A DNA stretch of 64,000 nucleotides from contig NZ_JABRXE010000001.1 of the NCBI RefSeq assembly GCF_018982945.1, positions 248,001 through 312,000 on the forward strand, read 5' to 3'. Shown here piece by piece: positions 1-8,400 of this stretch. Position 1 is the stretch's first letter; every line of letters begins with the position of its first letter. Position numbers and translations under genes: made by a program. This DNA comes from Anaerostipes faecalis. Lineage in GTDB: Bacteria > Bacillota > Clostridia > Lachnospirales > Lachnospiraceae. The notes under the pieces were generated by a model. The model made no database searches, had not been told where the DNA came from, and worked only from the letters and a program-made list of their open reading frames with translations.

Positions 1-1625
1 AATACAGCGGGGTATTGGAAGATGTAAAAGAGCAGATGCAGACAGAATGTGTAACGGTAATTAATAATCGATTTTCCATTGCTTATGTTCCTCGCAGGGG
101 AATGGATTTATTTCGCAGTGGCGATTATCAGTATAATGCCATTCCACGGTGTTTTGGACTTATGGATCTTTCCGTAATGGAAGATGCAGGAGTGGCACCG
201 GTTCGAAGATCCGGTCTGGATTTATATGGAAATGGTGTTTTAGTAGGAATTGTCGATACAGGAATAGATTATCAGAATTCTGTTTTTCAATATGATGATG
301 GGACAACCAAAATATATTCCATATGGGATCAGACTATCAAAGATGAAGAAAAAAAATCTATTCTCGGATATGGTAAAGAATTTTCAAAAGAAGAAATCGA
401 AAAAGCACTTCAAAGTGAAAAACCAGTGACAAAAGTACCATCGACGGATGAATCCGGACATGGTACTTTTTTAGCTGGGTTAATTGCCGGAAATGAGGTA
501 TCGGAAGAAGGATTTTCAGGAGTTGCTCCCAATGTTCAGCTGATTGTGGTTAAGCTTCGGCAGGCAAGGCAGTATTTAAAAGAATATTATTGTCTGGATC
601 CTTCTTTTGAAGCTTATTCGGAAACTGATATAATGCTTGGTGTCCGGTATATATCAATTATAGCAGAAGCTTTGCGAAAACCACTGGTTATTTATATGGG
701 GATAGGAACAAGCCAGGCATCCCATCTTGGCACCGGACCTCTAGATCAGTATCTTGGTACGATTGCCCCGTTAAAAGGAGCAGCAGTGGTAACAAGTGGA
801 GGAAATGAGGGGCAGGCAAGACATCATTATTCTGGAACGGTTTCAAATAGTGCAAGTAAAGTGGAACTGAAAGTTGGAAGTTCAGAATATGGCTTTACAC
901 TGGAATTGTGGGGAATGCCACCTAATGGATATTATGTGGATATTGAATCACCTTCTGGACAGAGAACAGGAAGAATTGCCGGAGGAATTCGCGGGCAAAG
1001 GGAAGTAACATTTTTACTGGAAAGAACCAGGCTGTATGTAGATTATTTTACTGTTGATACATCTGCAGGGGCTCCGGTTATTGTTATGAGATTTTGCAGA
1101 CCTGCAGAAGGCGTATGGAATATTTATGTAAGTGATGACGGAATGGGCAGCAGGGAATTTGATTTATGGCTGCCATTGACTAATTTTTTATCGGAAGATA
1201 CATTTTTCTTAGAATCAACACCATATAATACGCTGGTGGCACCTGGAAATATGGATTTACTGATGTGTGTATCCAATTATAATCAGAATAATGAGAGTAT
1301 TTATATTGATAGCAGTCGTGGATTTCCAAGAAATGCTATAAAACCAGATTTTGCGGCTCCAGGAGTGGAGGTATTGGGACCGCTTCCTAAAGGCCGATTT
1401 GGAAGAAAAACAGGGACCAGTGTATCAGGGGCAATTGTTGCCGGGATGGCAGCATTAATGCTGGAATGGGGATATGTGGAAAAAAACGATGTGGAAATAA
1501 ATACAACCAGGATAAAAAATTATCTGATTCGGGGAGCTGATCGAGATGCGAACCGGAGTTATCCTAATCAGGAGTGGGGATATGGAACAGTGAATCTTTA
1601 TGAAACATTTTTAAGAATAAGGTAA
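1..1625 (+). CDS. S8 family serine peptidase (subtilase), Csp-like, 5' end outside window
   Basis: Subtilisin-family protease. The catalytic triad is visible: Asp in VDTGID (about residue 81 counted from the TTG at 15), His in SGHGTFLAG (about 149) and Ser in GTSVSGAIVAG (about 469). The oxyanion Asn is in SGGNEGQ. The reading frame stays open to the left edge, and the residues before position 15 (YSGVL) continue the N-terminal domain usual in clostridial Csp-like subtilases, so I treat the gene as truncated by the window and not as starting at TTG 15. A roughly 200-residue insertion separates the His and Ser motifs, as in the CspB/CspA germination proteases. No signal peptide can be judged. 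A role in spore germination is inference; a general intracellular subtilase is equally possible. Confidence 0.88.
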   Translation, partial: YSGVLEDVKEQMQTECVTVINNRFSIAYVPRRGMDLFRSGDYQYNAIPRCFGLMDLSVMEDAGVAPVRRSGLDLYGNGVLVGIVDTGIDYQNSVFQYDDGTTKIYSIWDQTIKDEEKKSILGYGKEFSKEEIEKALQSEKPVTKVPSTDESGHGTFLAGLIAGNEVSEEGFSGVAPNVQLIVVKLRQARQYLKEYYCLDPSFEAYSETDIMLGVRYISIIAEALRKPLVIYMGIGTSQASHLGTGPLDQYLGTIAPLKGAAVVTSGGNEGQARHHYSGTVSNSASKVELKVGSSEYGFTLELWGMPPNGYYVDIESPSGQRTGRIAGGIRGQREVTFLLERTRLYVDYFTVDTSAGAPVIVMRFCRPAEGVWNIYVSDDGMGSREFDLWLPLTNFLSEDTFFLESTPYNTLVAPGNMDLLMCVSNYNQNNESIYIDSSRGFPRNAIKPDFAAPGVEVLGPLPKGRFGRKTGTSVSGAIVAGMAALMLEWGYVEKNDVEINTTRIKNYLIRGADRDANRSYPNQEWGYGTVNLYETFLRIR

Positions 1626-1640
1626 GTGGATTGAAGAAAA

Positions 1641-1668
1641 AGAGTGGAGAAATGATTTTCTCCACTCT
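1641..1668 (-). terminator. Intrinsic terminator between convergent genes
   Basis: Perfect 12-bp inverted repeat (AGAGTGGAGAAA / TTTCTCCACTCT) with a 4-nt TGAT loop. Read on the minus strand it is followed by TTTTCTTC, so it mainly ends the flippase transcript. It overlaps the flippase stop codon. On the plus strand there is no U tract after it. Confidence 0.8.
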
Positions 1669-2977
1669 AAAAATTGTATAATTCTTTTTTTAGATAATGA
1701 AAGTTTAATGTAACAAGTGTAATGGAACTTGCCATTAATCCCCAAAGATATCCGTAAATCCCCTCAATTGGTATGATGAAAACAACAAAAATAATTCGAA
1801 TAATCAAAGAAATACTATTGTGAACAAAGGTAATTTTGGTTTTTCCAAGACCATTTAAGATGCTGGTTAAAGTTCCTGAAAGATATAAGAATGGACATAA
1901 GAAAGAGAGAGAACGCAGGTAAGCCCCACAGGAACTATTGTGAAAAACAACTTTTCCAATCCATGGCCCCATTGTGAAGAAGCCAATAAAGCCGAAGAAT
2001 CCAAGAAGCGTACAAAAAAGAAGAGGGTATTTTGAAGCTCGATGGAGAGAAAGAATATTTTTTTCTGCTTTTGCAGCAGAAACTTTTGGAAGAAGCATTA
2101 CAGCTAGAGAGTTTGTAATTGTTGATGGAAATAAAATAAAAGGCAGTGCCATACCAGTGAGGATTCCATAAGTTTCAATAGCATTATGCTGATTTCCACA
2201 AAAACGAGTCATCATCATTGGAATAAGAATGCTTTCAACACTTTGGAGAAGTGTGACAGATAATGCGTTACAGGTTAGTGGAATACCTAAAGTGAGAAGT
2301 TCCTTAAAGAGAGAAGCGGATGAATGCACAGGCTGTTTTTTTATATTATTACTGGAAAAATGAAAATAGAGAGTAAGGATGAAAGACACCAGTTCTCCAA
2401 TTACCATTCCAAGAACAGCAATCATTGCAGGAACAGGAAGTTCGGCATAAAAGGTTATGGAAATCAGGAAAATACTCAGAACTCTGGATATCTGCTCAAT
2501 ACATAGAGAAAGAGCAGGCAGTTCTGACTTTCCAATACCAAGAGAGTAACTGTGGATACATGCTTTGATGCCTACAAAAGGCAGTGCAAAAACAGCAATC
2601 TTTAAACATGGGATACAATCATCTTCTTTCAGGAAAATGTGTCCGATATCATCTGCTGTAAAAAAGATAGTAACAGAAAAAATAATGGAAAGTGTAACGG
2701 TAAAAATAGTTGCGATTTGAAGGACTTTTCTTCCTTCTGATTCTTGTCCCTGAGCTTTTCTTGATGCAGCAATATTAGAAAGGGCAGTTTGGAATCCTTG
2801 AAAGCAGACAGAAAAACCTACAAGATAAATTGGAAAAATCAGCTGGTATACTCCCATTTGATGAGCACCAATCAGACCTGCCAGAAATATTCTATTATAG
2901 AATCCAATAAAACGGGAAAACAGGTTGGCTGTAGTTAAGATCAAAGTTCCATGGATGAAAGGACTCGACTTTTTCAT
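1667..2977 (-). CDS. SpoVB-like polysaccharide/lipid flippase (MATE/MVF superfamily)
   Basis: Integral membrane protein of 436 residues with about 12-14 hydrophobic helices. It belongs to the oligosaccharide flippase group of the MOP superfamily that includes SpoVB, MurJ and Wzx. The N-terminus (TTANLFSRFIGFYNRIFLAGLIGA) and the following GVYQLIFPIY segment are typical of SpoVB-type proteins. These flip lipid-linked glycan precursors and SpoVB is needed for spore cortex synthesis. Clostridia carry several paralogues, so a sporulation role here is inference. It is a single gene with its own terminator and its ribosome-binding site is weak. It is divergent from iscR, with 137 bp between them. 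Confidence 0.85.
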   Translation of the reverse strand: MKKSSPFIHGTLILTTANLFSRFIGFYNRIFLAGLIGAHQMGVYQLIFPIYLVGFSVCFQGFQTALSNIAASRKAQGQESEGRKVLQIATIFTVTLSIIFSVTIFFTADDIGHIFLKEDDCIPCLKIAVFALPFVGIKACIHSYSLGIGKSELPALSLCIEQISRVLSIFLISITFYAELPVPAMIAVLGMVIGELVSFILTLYFHFSSNNIKKQPVHSSASLFKELLTLGIPLTCNALSVTLLQSVESILIPMMMTRFCGNQHNAIETYGILTGMALPFILFPSTITNSLAVMLLPKVSAAKAEKNILSLHRASKYPLLFCTLLGFFGFIGFFTMGPWIGKVVFHNSSCGAYLRSLSFLCPFLYLSGTLTSILNGLGKTKITFVHNSISLIIRIIFVVFIIPIEGIYGYLWGLMASSITLVTLNFHYLKKELYNF

Positions 2978-3041
2978 AAAGATACCTGATATACTTTTTT
3001 TAATTGTATGAAAATAAAAAATAGTATATGACCATTTTTAG

Positions 3042-3070
3042 TTGACATTAAAAAATGTCAGTGATACTAT
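3042..3070 (+). promoter_or_regulatory. iscR operon promoter
   Basis: A perfect -35 TTGACA (3042-3047) is followed after 17 bp by TACTAT (3065-3070; 4 of 6 consensus bases). A GATACT at 3063-3068 is an alternative -10. This is the only good promoter before iscR, and the Rrf2-type palindrome begins 10 bp downstream. Confidence 0.6.
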
Positions 3071-3080
3071 ATCAATGGAA

Positions 3081-3102
3081 ATCCTAGTTAAATAGTCGGG
3101 AT
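3081..3102 (+). promoter_or_regulatory. Putative Rrf2/IscR operator
   Basis: An imperfect palindrome with ATCC...GGAT ends and an A+T centre lies between the -10 and the iscR ribosome-binding site. Rrf2 regulators such as IscR and CymR bind palindromes of about this size. The position just after the transcription start fits autorepression. The assignment is inference. Confidence 0.5.
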
Positions 3103-3114
3103 TGAGGTGAGGCA

Positions 3115-3561
3115 ATGAAATTATCAACAAAAGGACGGTATGGATTGCGTGCATTGGTGGACATTGCTGTTTACAGCGAGGAAGGGCCAGTGTCAATCAG
3201 TGCCGTTTCAAAAAGACAAAATATCACAATACGATATTTGGAACAGCTTCTCCCAAAACTTAAAAAAGCAGGAATTATAAAAAGCATTCGTGGAGCACAA
3301 GGTGGATATTATCTTGCTAAGCCGTTGGAAGATATTTCAGTTGGAGATGTACTTCGGAGTTTGGAAGGAGATCTGAATCTTGTGGAATGTTCCGAGATTA
3401 CAGGAGATGGGAAAGAGTGTGTTGGATCAAAATATTGTGTGACGAAGACTGTCTGGAAGAAGATTAACGATAGTATCAGAGAAACCGTTGATTCCATCTG
3501 CTTAAAAGAATTGGTAGAAGAGTCAAAAGAAATACATAATAATTGCAAAACAGAAAGGTAG
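3115..3561 (+). CDS. iscR: Rrf2 family regulator IscR
   Basis: Winged-helix repressor of 148 residues opening with MKLSTKGRYGLRALVD, the family's usual start. Cys92, Cys102 and Cys108 form the C-x9-C-x5-C pattern expected to hold a [2Fe-2S] cluster, so this is an Fe-S sensing IscR and not a cluster-free Rrf2 protein. The recognition helix is near residues 28-50. It is followed 11 bp later by the cysteine desulfurase and then by the IscU scaffold, the standard clostridial isc order. Its likely job is to repress its own operon when Fe-S supply is adequate, through the palindrome at 3081-3102. The ATG follows GAGGTGAGGC. Confidence 0.9.
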   Translation: MKLSTKGRYGLRALVDIAVYSEEGPVSISAVSKRQNITIRYLEQLLPKLKKAGIIKSIRGAQGGYYLAKPLEDISVGDVLRSLEGDLNLVECSEITGDGKECVGSKYCVTKTVWKKINDSIRETVDSICLKELVEESKEIHNNCKTER

Positions 3562-3572
3562 GAATATAAATT

Positions 3573-4754
3573 ATGGGTAAATTAATTTATTTAGATCATG
3601 CAGCAACAACAGCAGCAAGGCCGGAAGTTGTCGAGGCAATGCTTCCATATTTTACAGAAAATTTCTGGAATCCATCTAGTGTGTATACACCAGCAGCACA
3701 AAATAGAAAGGCAGTTGATAACAGCAGAGAAATTATTGCCGATTCATTGGGAACAGATGCTGCAAATATTTATTTTACAGCTGGAGGTTCAGAATCAGAT
3801 AACTGGGCATTAAAAGCAACAGCAGAAGCTTATCAGGACAAAGGGAAACATATTATCACCAGCACCATTGAGCATCATGCAATTCTTCATACTTGTGAAT
3901 ATCTAGAGAAAAAAGGATTTGAGATAACTTATGTTAATGTCGATGAAAATGGGATATTAAAGCTGGATGAGCTGGAAGCCGCAATCCGTCCGGATACGAT
4001 ATTAATATCTGTAATGTTTGCAAATAATGAGATTGGAACAATACAGCCAATAAAAGAAATTGGTGAAATTGCTCAAAAACATGGTATAATCTTTCATACA
4101 GACGCTGTGCAGGCATATGGACAGGTTCCGATTAATGTTGATGAGTATCATATTGATATGTTAAGTGCAAGTGGTCATAAATTAAATGGACCAAAAGGTA
4201 TAGGATTTTTGTATATTCGCAAAGGATTAAAACTTAGATCTTTTGTTCATGGGGGTGCACAGGAAAGAAAACGTCGTGCCGGAACAGAGAATGTGACAGG
4301 AATCGTGGGACTTGGTAAAGCGGTGGAAATCGCTTTTGATACAATGGAACAACGAACAGCTAAGGAAACAGAGCTGAGAGACTATACTATTGACCGTATT
4401 CTCTCTGAAGTACCATATTGCCGTTTGAATGGAGACAGAAAGAGACGTCTTCCTAATAATATTAATATTAGTGTACAGTTTATTGAAGGAGAATCATTGC
4501 TTATTATGCTTGATATGGCTGGAATTTGTGCTTCCAGTGGTTCTGCTTGTACATCAGGATCTTTAGACCCTTCCCATGTACTTCTGGCAATTGGACTTCC
4601 TCATGAAATTGCTCATGGATCATTGAGAATGACACTGGGTGAAGAGAATACAAAAGAAGATATGGATTTTGTTGTAGACAAATTGAAAGAAATCGTAGAA
4701 AAGTTGAGAACAATGTCACCTTTATATGAAGATTTTGTAAAGAAAAACAGCTAA
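3573..4754 (+). CDS. iscS: Cysteine desulfurase IscS/NifS
   Basis: PLP enzyme of 393 residues that removes sulfur from L-cysteine and passes the persulfide to IscU and, for tRNA thiolation, towards MnmA. Visible features: N-terminal YLDHAATT, the PLP lysine in SGHKLNGPKG (Lys203), and the persulfide Cys326 in SSGSACTSGS on the mobile loop. The longer loop and the neighbouring scaffold identify the IscS/NifS class and not the SufS class. It lies between iscR and iscU. The downstream mnmA suggests this desulfurase also feeds 2-thiouridine synthesis. Confidence 0.95.
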   Translation: MGKLIYLDHAATTAARPEVVEAMLPYFTENFWNPSSVYTPAAQNRKAVDNSREIIADSLGTDAANIYFTAGGSESDNWALKATAEAYQDKGKHIITSTIEHHAILHTCEYLEKKGFEITYVNVDENGILKLDELEAAIRPDTILISVMFANNEIGTIQPIKEIGEIAQKHGIIFHTDAVQAYGQVPINVDEYHIDMLSASGHKLNGPKGIGFLYIRKGLKLRSFVHGGAQERKRRAGTENVTGIVGLGKAVEIAFDTMEQRTAKETELRDYTIDRILSEVPYCRLNGDRKRRLPNNINISVQFIEGESLLIMLDMAGICASSGSACTSGSLDPSHVLLAIGLPHEIAHGSLRMTLGEENTKEDMDFVVDKLKEIVEKLRTMSPLYEDFVKKNS

Positions 4755-4788
4755 AAAGATAAGTATGAGATAACAGGAGGAATTGATT

Positions 4789-5226
4789 ATGTACAGCGAA
4801 AAAGTAATGGACCATTTCCAGAATCCTAGAAATGTTGGAGAAATTGAAAATGCAAGTGGTGTTGGAACAGTTGGAAATGCAAAATGTGGAGATATTATGA
4901 GAATGTATCTGGATATTGACGACAATGGAATTATCCAGGATGTCAAATTCAAAACCTTTGGATGTGGTGCTGCGGTTGCCACAAGTAGTATGGCAACAGA
5001 ACTGGTAAAAGGGAAGACAATTCAGGAAGCTTTACAGGTAACCAATAAAGCTGTAATGGAAGCTCTTGATGGGCTTCCACCAGTAAAAGTTCATTGTTCC
5101 CTATTGGCGGAGGAAGCAATTCATGCAGCACTTTGGGATTATGCAGAAAAACACGGAATAAAAATTGAAGGTCTGGATAAACCTAAGTCAGATATCAGTG
5201 AAGGAGAAGAAGAGGAAGAATATTAG
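4789..5226 (+). CDS. iscU: Fe-S cluster assembly scaffold IscU/NifU
   Basis: NifU-N type scaffold of 145 residues that assembles [2Fe-2S] and [4Fe-4S] clusters using sulfur from IscS. The three conserved cysteines are Cys33 (NAKCGD), Cys59 (FGCGAAVATSS) and Cys103 (VHCSLLAEEA). I start at ATG 4789, because AGGAGG at 4775-4780 lies 8 nt upstream; the in-frame TTG at 4783 would be too close. The C-terminus is acidic (GEEEEEEY). The LPPVKVHCSLLA motif, not the E. coli LPPVKIHCS with HscA binding, and the absence of hscA/hscB nearby are usual in clostridia. Confidence 0.94.
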   Translation: MYSEKVMDHFQNPRNVGEIENASGVGTVGNAKCGDIMRMYLDIDDNGIIQDVKFKTFGCGAAVATSSMATELVKGKTIQEALQVTNKAVMEALDGLPPVKVHCSLLAEEAIHAALWDYAEKHGIKIEGLDKPKSDISEGEEEEEY

Positions 5227-5235
5227 GAGGAGATT

Positions 5236-6321
5236 GTGAAAGAAAAAGTAGTGGTTGGAATGTCGGGAGGAGTTGATTCCTCTGTGGCAGCATATTTGTT
5301 AAAAGAACAAGGATATGATGTCATTGGTGTAACCATGCAGATCTGGCAGGAGGAAGAGGAAATTGTTCAGGAAGAAAACGGCGGATGCTGTGGACTTTCA
5401 GCAGTGGACGATGCCAGAAGAGTTGCACAGACACTGGAGATTCCTTATTATGTAATGAATTTCCGGCAGGATTTTAAAGAGAAAGTGATTGATTATTTTT
5501 GTGATGAATATCTCAATGGGAGAACTCCAAATCCCTGTATTGCATGCAATCGTTATGTAAAATGGGAATCTTTATTAAAACGTTGTCTGGATATTGGAGC
5601 AGATTATATTGCCACTGGCCACTATGCTCGGATTATACAGTTAGATAATGGCAGATATACTTTAAAAAGATCAAAAACACTGGCAAAGGACCAGACATAT
5701 GCTTTGTATAATTTAACTCAAAATCAGATGTCCAGAACTTTGATGCCAGTAGGACAGTATTCAAAAGATGAGATTCGCGAGATAGCAGGCAAAATAGGTC
5801 TTCCTGTTGCAGGAAAACCAGATAGTCAGGATATTTGTTTTGTAGAAGATGATTATGGCAAATTTATTCAGGACAATACAGGAATATCTATTCCAAAAGG
5901 AAATTTTGTAGATACTCAGGGAAATATTCTTGGAGAACACAAAGGAATTATTTATTATACAGTTGGACAGAGACGAGGATTGGGATTATCACTAAAACAG
6001 CCGGGATATGTCATCAGAGTTGATAAAGATACCAATGAAGTGATTATCGGAACAAAGGAAGAACTGTTTTCCAATGTTTTGTATGCAGATCATGTGAATT
6101 TTATGTCTGTACCGGAACTTACGGGGGAATTAAGAGTAAATGCAAAAATCCGTTATAATAGTCCAGAGGTTCCATGTACTATTTCTATGGTAGATGCTGA
6201 CAAAATAAAAGTTTTATTTGATCAGCCCCAGAGAGCAGTTGCACCAGGTCAGGCAGTTGTGTTTTATGATAATGACATGGTTGTGGGAGGTGCGACGATA
6301 TTGAAAGGCGCTAACGAATAA
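5236..6321 (+). CDS. mnmA: tRNA-specific 2-thiouridylase MnmA
   Basis: Adds sulfur to uridine 34 of Lys, Glu and Gln tRNAs. It has the PP-loop GMSGGVDSS (residues 8-16), the catalytic Cys104 in CIACNRYVKW and the persulfide partner Cys201 in SQDICFVED. The GGCCGLSAVDDA segment (residues 49-60) is common in clostridial MnmA. Length (361) is typical. It starts with GTG at 5236, 5 nt after AGGAGG. It is only 9 bp after iscU, so it is co-transcribed with its sulfur donor. Confidence 0.95.
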   Translation: MKEKVVVGMSGGVDSSVAAYLLKEQGYDVIGVTMQIWQEEEEIVQEENGGCCGLSAVDDARRVAQTLEIPYYVMNFRQDFKEKVIDYFCDEYLNGRTPNPCIACNRYVKWESLLKRCLDIGADYIATGHYARIIQLDNGRYTLKRSKTLAKDQTYALYNLTQNQMSRTLMPVGQYSKDEIREIAGKIGLPVAGKPDSQDICFVEDDYGKFIQDNTGISIPKGNFVDTQGNILGEHKGIIYYTVGQRRGLGLSLKQPGYVIRVDKDTNEVIIGTKEELFSNVLYADHVNFMSVPELTGELRVNAKIRYNSPEVPCTISMVDADKIKVLFDQPQRAVAPGQAVVFYDNDMVVGGATILKGANE

Positions 6322-6345
6322 AAATAGAAAGAGCGAGGATAATCT

Positions 6346-7221
6346 ATGTCAGTTTATTATGTGGTTTTATCATTTTTTGTATATGGATTTTTAGGATGGT
6401 GTACGGAAGTTGCATTTGCAGCTGTAAAGGAGCGCTATTTTGTAAACCGTGGATTTTTAAATGGTCCAATTTGCCCGATTTATGGACTGGGAGTAACAGC
6501 AGTTGTATTTTTTTTGACAAGGTATCGAGAAAATCTTCTGCTTCTTTATATTGCATCAGTTGTTCTGGTAACAGTTCTGGAGGGACTTACCGGATGGCTG
6601 ATGGAAAAGATTTTTCATGCCAGATGGTGGGATTATTCGGAGATGCCTTTGAATATTGGAGGATATGTTTGCCTGTTGTTTTCTTTAATCTGGGGTGTTG
6701 CCTGTGTATTAATTGTTGATTTTATACATCCTGTGACAATGAAGCTTCTTTCTTGGATTCCATATTATGCAGGGTGTGCAGCTCTTGTTTTATTCATGAT
6801 CGGAATGTTTGCTGATCTATATGTAACAGTTGCATCTATTCTGAAGATGAACAAACGCCTTGCTGCTATGCAGGAAATTGCACAGGAATTGCATAGAATA
6901 TCTGATGAGATTGGTGAAAATATTTATGAAAATGTTAAAGATGCCATGGATCATCATAATGAGATAAAACAAAAGTCTAAAGAGTTATCTGACGGTATGG
7001 AACAGAAGAGAAAAGAGATAACAGATGAATTTGAGCAGCGTAAAAAGAAAATGAAAGCGGAGAGAGATCAGCGCAGACAGGAATTGATAGATAGATATCA
7101 TGAAATATCTGAAATGATTCAACAAAACAACCAGCGTTTGCTTAAGGCGTTTCCTAGAATTCATGCAAAAAGAAATCAGGAAATCCTCAATTATATAAAA
7201 AATAGAATGAGCAAAAAATAA
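6346..7221 (+). CDS. CmpB-like membrane protein (PF06541 type) with C-terminal coiled coil
   Basis: Membrane protein of 291 residues. Residues 1-165 carry about five hydrophobic helices. The FLGWCTEVAF and NRGFLNGPICPIYGLG motifs mark the family annotated as putative ABC transporter permease, CmpB type, whose biochemical role is not established. Residues 175-275 are strongly charged and coiled-coil-like (KQKSKELSDGMEQKRKEITD), predicted cytoplasmic, and end in a basic tail. It follows mnmA by 24 bp and may be the last gene of the isc transcript, with no functional link evident. Confidence 0.75.
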   Translation: MSVYYVVLSFFVYGFLGWCTEVAFAAVKERYFVNRGFLNGPICPIYGLGVTAVVFFLTRYRENLLLLYIASVVLVTVLEGLTGWLMEKIFHARWWDYSEMPLNIGGYVCLLFSLIWGVACVLIVDFIHPVTMKLLSWIPYYAGCAALVLFMIGMFADLYVTVASILKMNKRLAAMQEIAQELHRISDEIGENIYENVKDAMDHHNEIKQKSKELSDGMEQKRKEITDEFEQRKKKMKAERDQRRQELIDRYHEISEMIQQNNQRLLKAFPRIHAKRNQEILNYIKNRMSKK

Positions 7222-7304
7222 AAATCTACATAGTTATTGCGTTGATTTAAGTAAAAATAAAATATGGGAATTGTTAAAAGACAATAAAAATATAAATGAA
7301 ATAC

Positions 7305-7333
7305 TTTAATAGGACAAAAAGGTGTGATACAAT
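7305..7333 (+). promoter_or_regulatory. Promoter of the DUF368 gene
   Basis: Extended -10 TGATACAAT (TACAAT at 7328-7333) with a weak -35 TTTAAT at 7305-7310, spacer 17 bp. It lies about 36 bp before the start codon. Confidence 0.45.
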
Positions 7334-7369
7334 AACTGAGTTATTAATTTTTAATTAGGAGATAGGAGT

Positions 7370-8248
7370 ATGATAATTAATTTTATACGAGGTTTTTGTA
7401 TGGCATTGGCAGACAGTGTTCCTGGTGTATCAGGAGGAACAATAGCATTTCTGCTGGGATTTTATGATAAGTTTATTACTTCTCTGGATTATTTAATGTC
7501 TGGAACCAGGCAGCAGAGGATGGAAGCAATTAAATTTCTCATAAAGATCGGTATTGGATGGGTTATAGGAATGGGTGCAGCAGTATCTGTTCTGGCAAGT
7601 ATTTTTGATGATAGAATCTATGAAATCAGTTCTGTGTTTCTTGGTTTGATTATTTTTGCAATTCCAATTATCTGGAAAGAAGAAAAGGAATCACTTCAGG
7701 GAAAATATCAGAATATTCCATGGGCAATACTTGGAATTATTCTTGTTGCAGCAATTACTTATTTTAATCCGGTTTCTGGAAAAGGAATCAGTGTTAGCGT
7801 GGAGCATCTGACTATTACACTGGCAATTTATATTTTTGCTGTAGCTATGGTTGCTATTTCTGCAATGGTACTACCTGGAATTTCAGGTTCTACCATGTTA
7901 TTAATCTTTGGATTATATATTCCCATTATTTCAGCGGTAAAGGAATTGCTTCATTTGAATTTATCTTACCTTCCTGTATTGATTATTTTTGGACTTGGTG
8001 TGCTTACCGGAATTGCATTAGTCATTAAAATAATTAAAAATGCTCTGGATAAGCACAGATCCCAGATGATTTATTTTATTATTGGAATGATGATGGGATC
8101 ATTATATGCAATTATTATGGGTCCTACTACTCTTGAGAATACAAAGCCTGCAATGGATATGAGCACATTTAAACCAATATTTTTTATTATTGGAGCAGTA
8201 ATTATATTTGGATTAGAAAGATTTAAAACAATTTCTACAGATAATTAA
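7370..8248 (+). CDS. DUF368 membrane protein (PopT-type polyprenyl-phosphate transporter family)
   Basis: Polytopic protein of 292 residues. It carries the duplicated signature of the DUF368 family: SVPGVSGGTIAFLLGFYDKF near residue 17 and LPGISGSTMLLIFGLYIP near residue 166, the mark of two inverted structural repeats. Members of this family (PopT) recycle undecaprenyl phosphate across the membrane for wall synthesis. That function is known for relatives and is inferred here. Monocistronic: its own promoter lies upstream and a strong terminator follows. Spacing to araR is 152 bp. Confidence 0.85.
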   Translation: MIINFIRGFCMALADSVPGVSGGTIAFLLGFYDKFITSLDYLMSGTRQQRMEAIKFLIKIGIGWVIGMGAAVSVLASIFDDRIYEISSVFLGLIIFAIPIIWKEEKESLQGKYQNIPWAILGIILVAAITYFNPVSGKGISVSVEHLTITLAIYIFAVAMVAISAMVLPGISGSTMLLIFGLYIPIISAVKELLHLNLSYLPVLIIFGLGVLTGIALVIKIIKNALDKHRSQMIYFIIGMMMGSLYAIIMGPTTLENTKPAMDMSTFKPIFFIIGAVIIFGLERFKTISTDN

Positions 8249-8260
8249 ATTTTAAGAAAG

Positions 8261-8294
8261 GCGATATGATACGTGTATCATATCGCTTTTTTTT
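8261..8294 (+). terminator. Intrinsic terminator
   Basis: Perfect palindrome with 12-bp arms (GCGATATGATAC / GTATCATATCGC) and an 8-T tract at 8287-8294. It closes the DUF368 transcript. Confidence 0.92.
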
Positions 8295-8348
8295 GTAAAT
8301 TATTAACAAAATCGATGATAGAATCTTGTAAAAAGTGTCAGATGCAAC

Positions 8349-8381
8349 AACTTGTCGCTATGACCGTACAAGTTTTATAAT
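8349..8381 (+). promoter_or_regulatory. araR operon promoter with AraR-type operator
   Basis: The promoter is TTGTCG (8352-8357), 18 bp, TATAAT (8376-8381). Overlapping it are 7-bp inverted arms AACTTGT (8349-8355) and ACAAGTT (8368-8374), 19 bp apart centre to centre, spanning from the -35 to just before the -10. The right arm with its flank (CGTACAAGTT) resembles half of the Bacillus AraR site. A repressor bound here would block transcription of araR and the genes behind it. The assignment is inference. Confidence 0.65.
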
Positions 8382-8400
8382 GGATTTATAGGAGGATATC

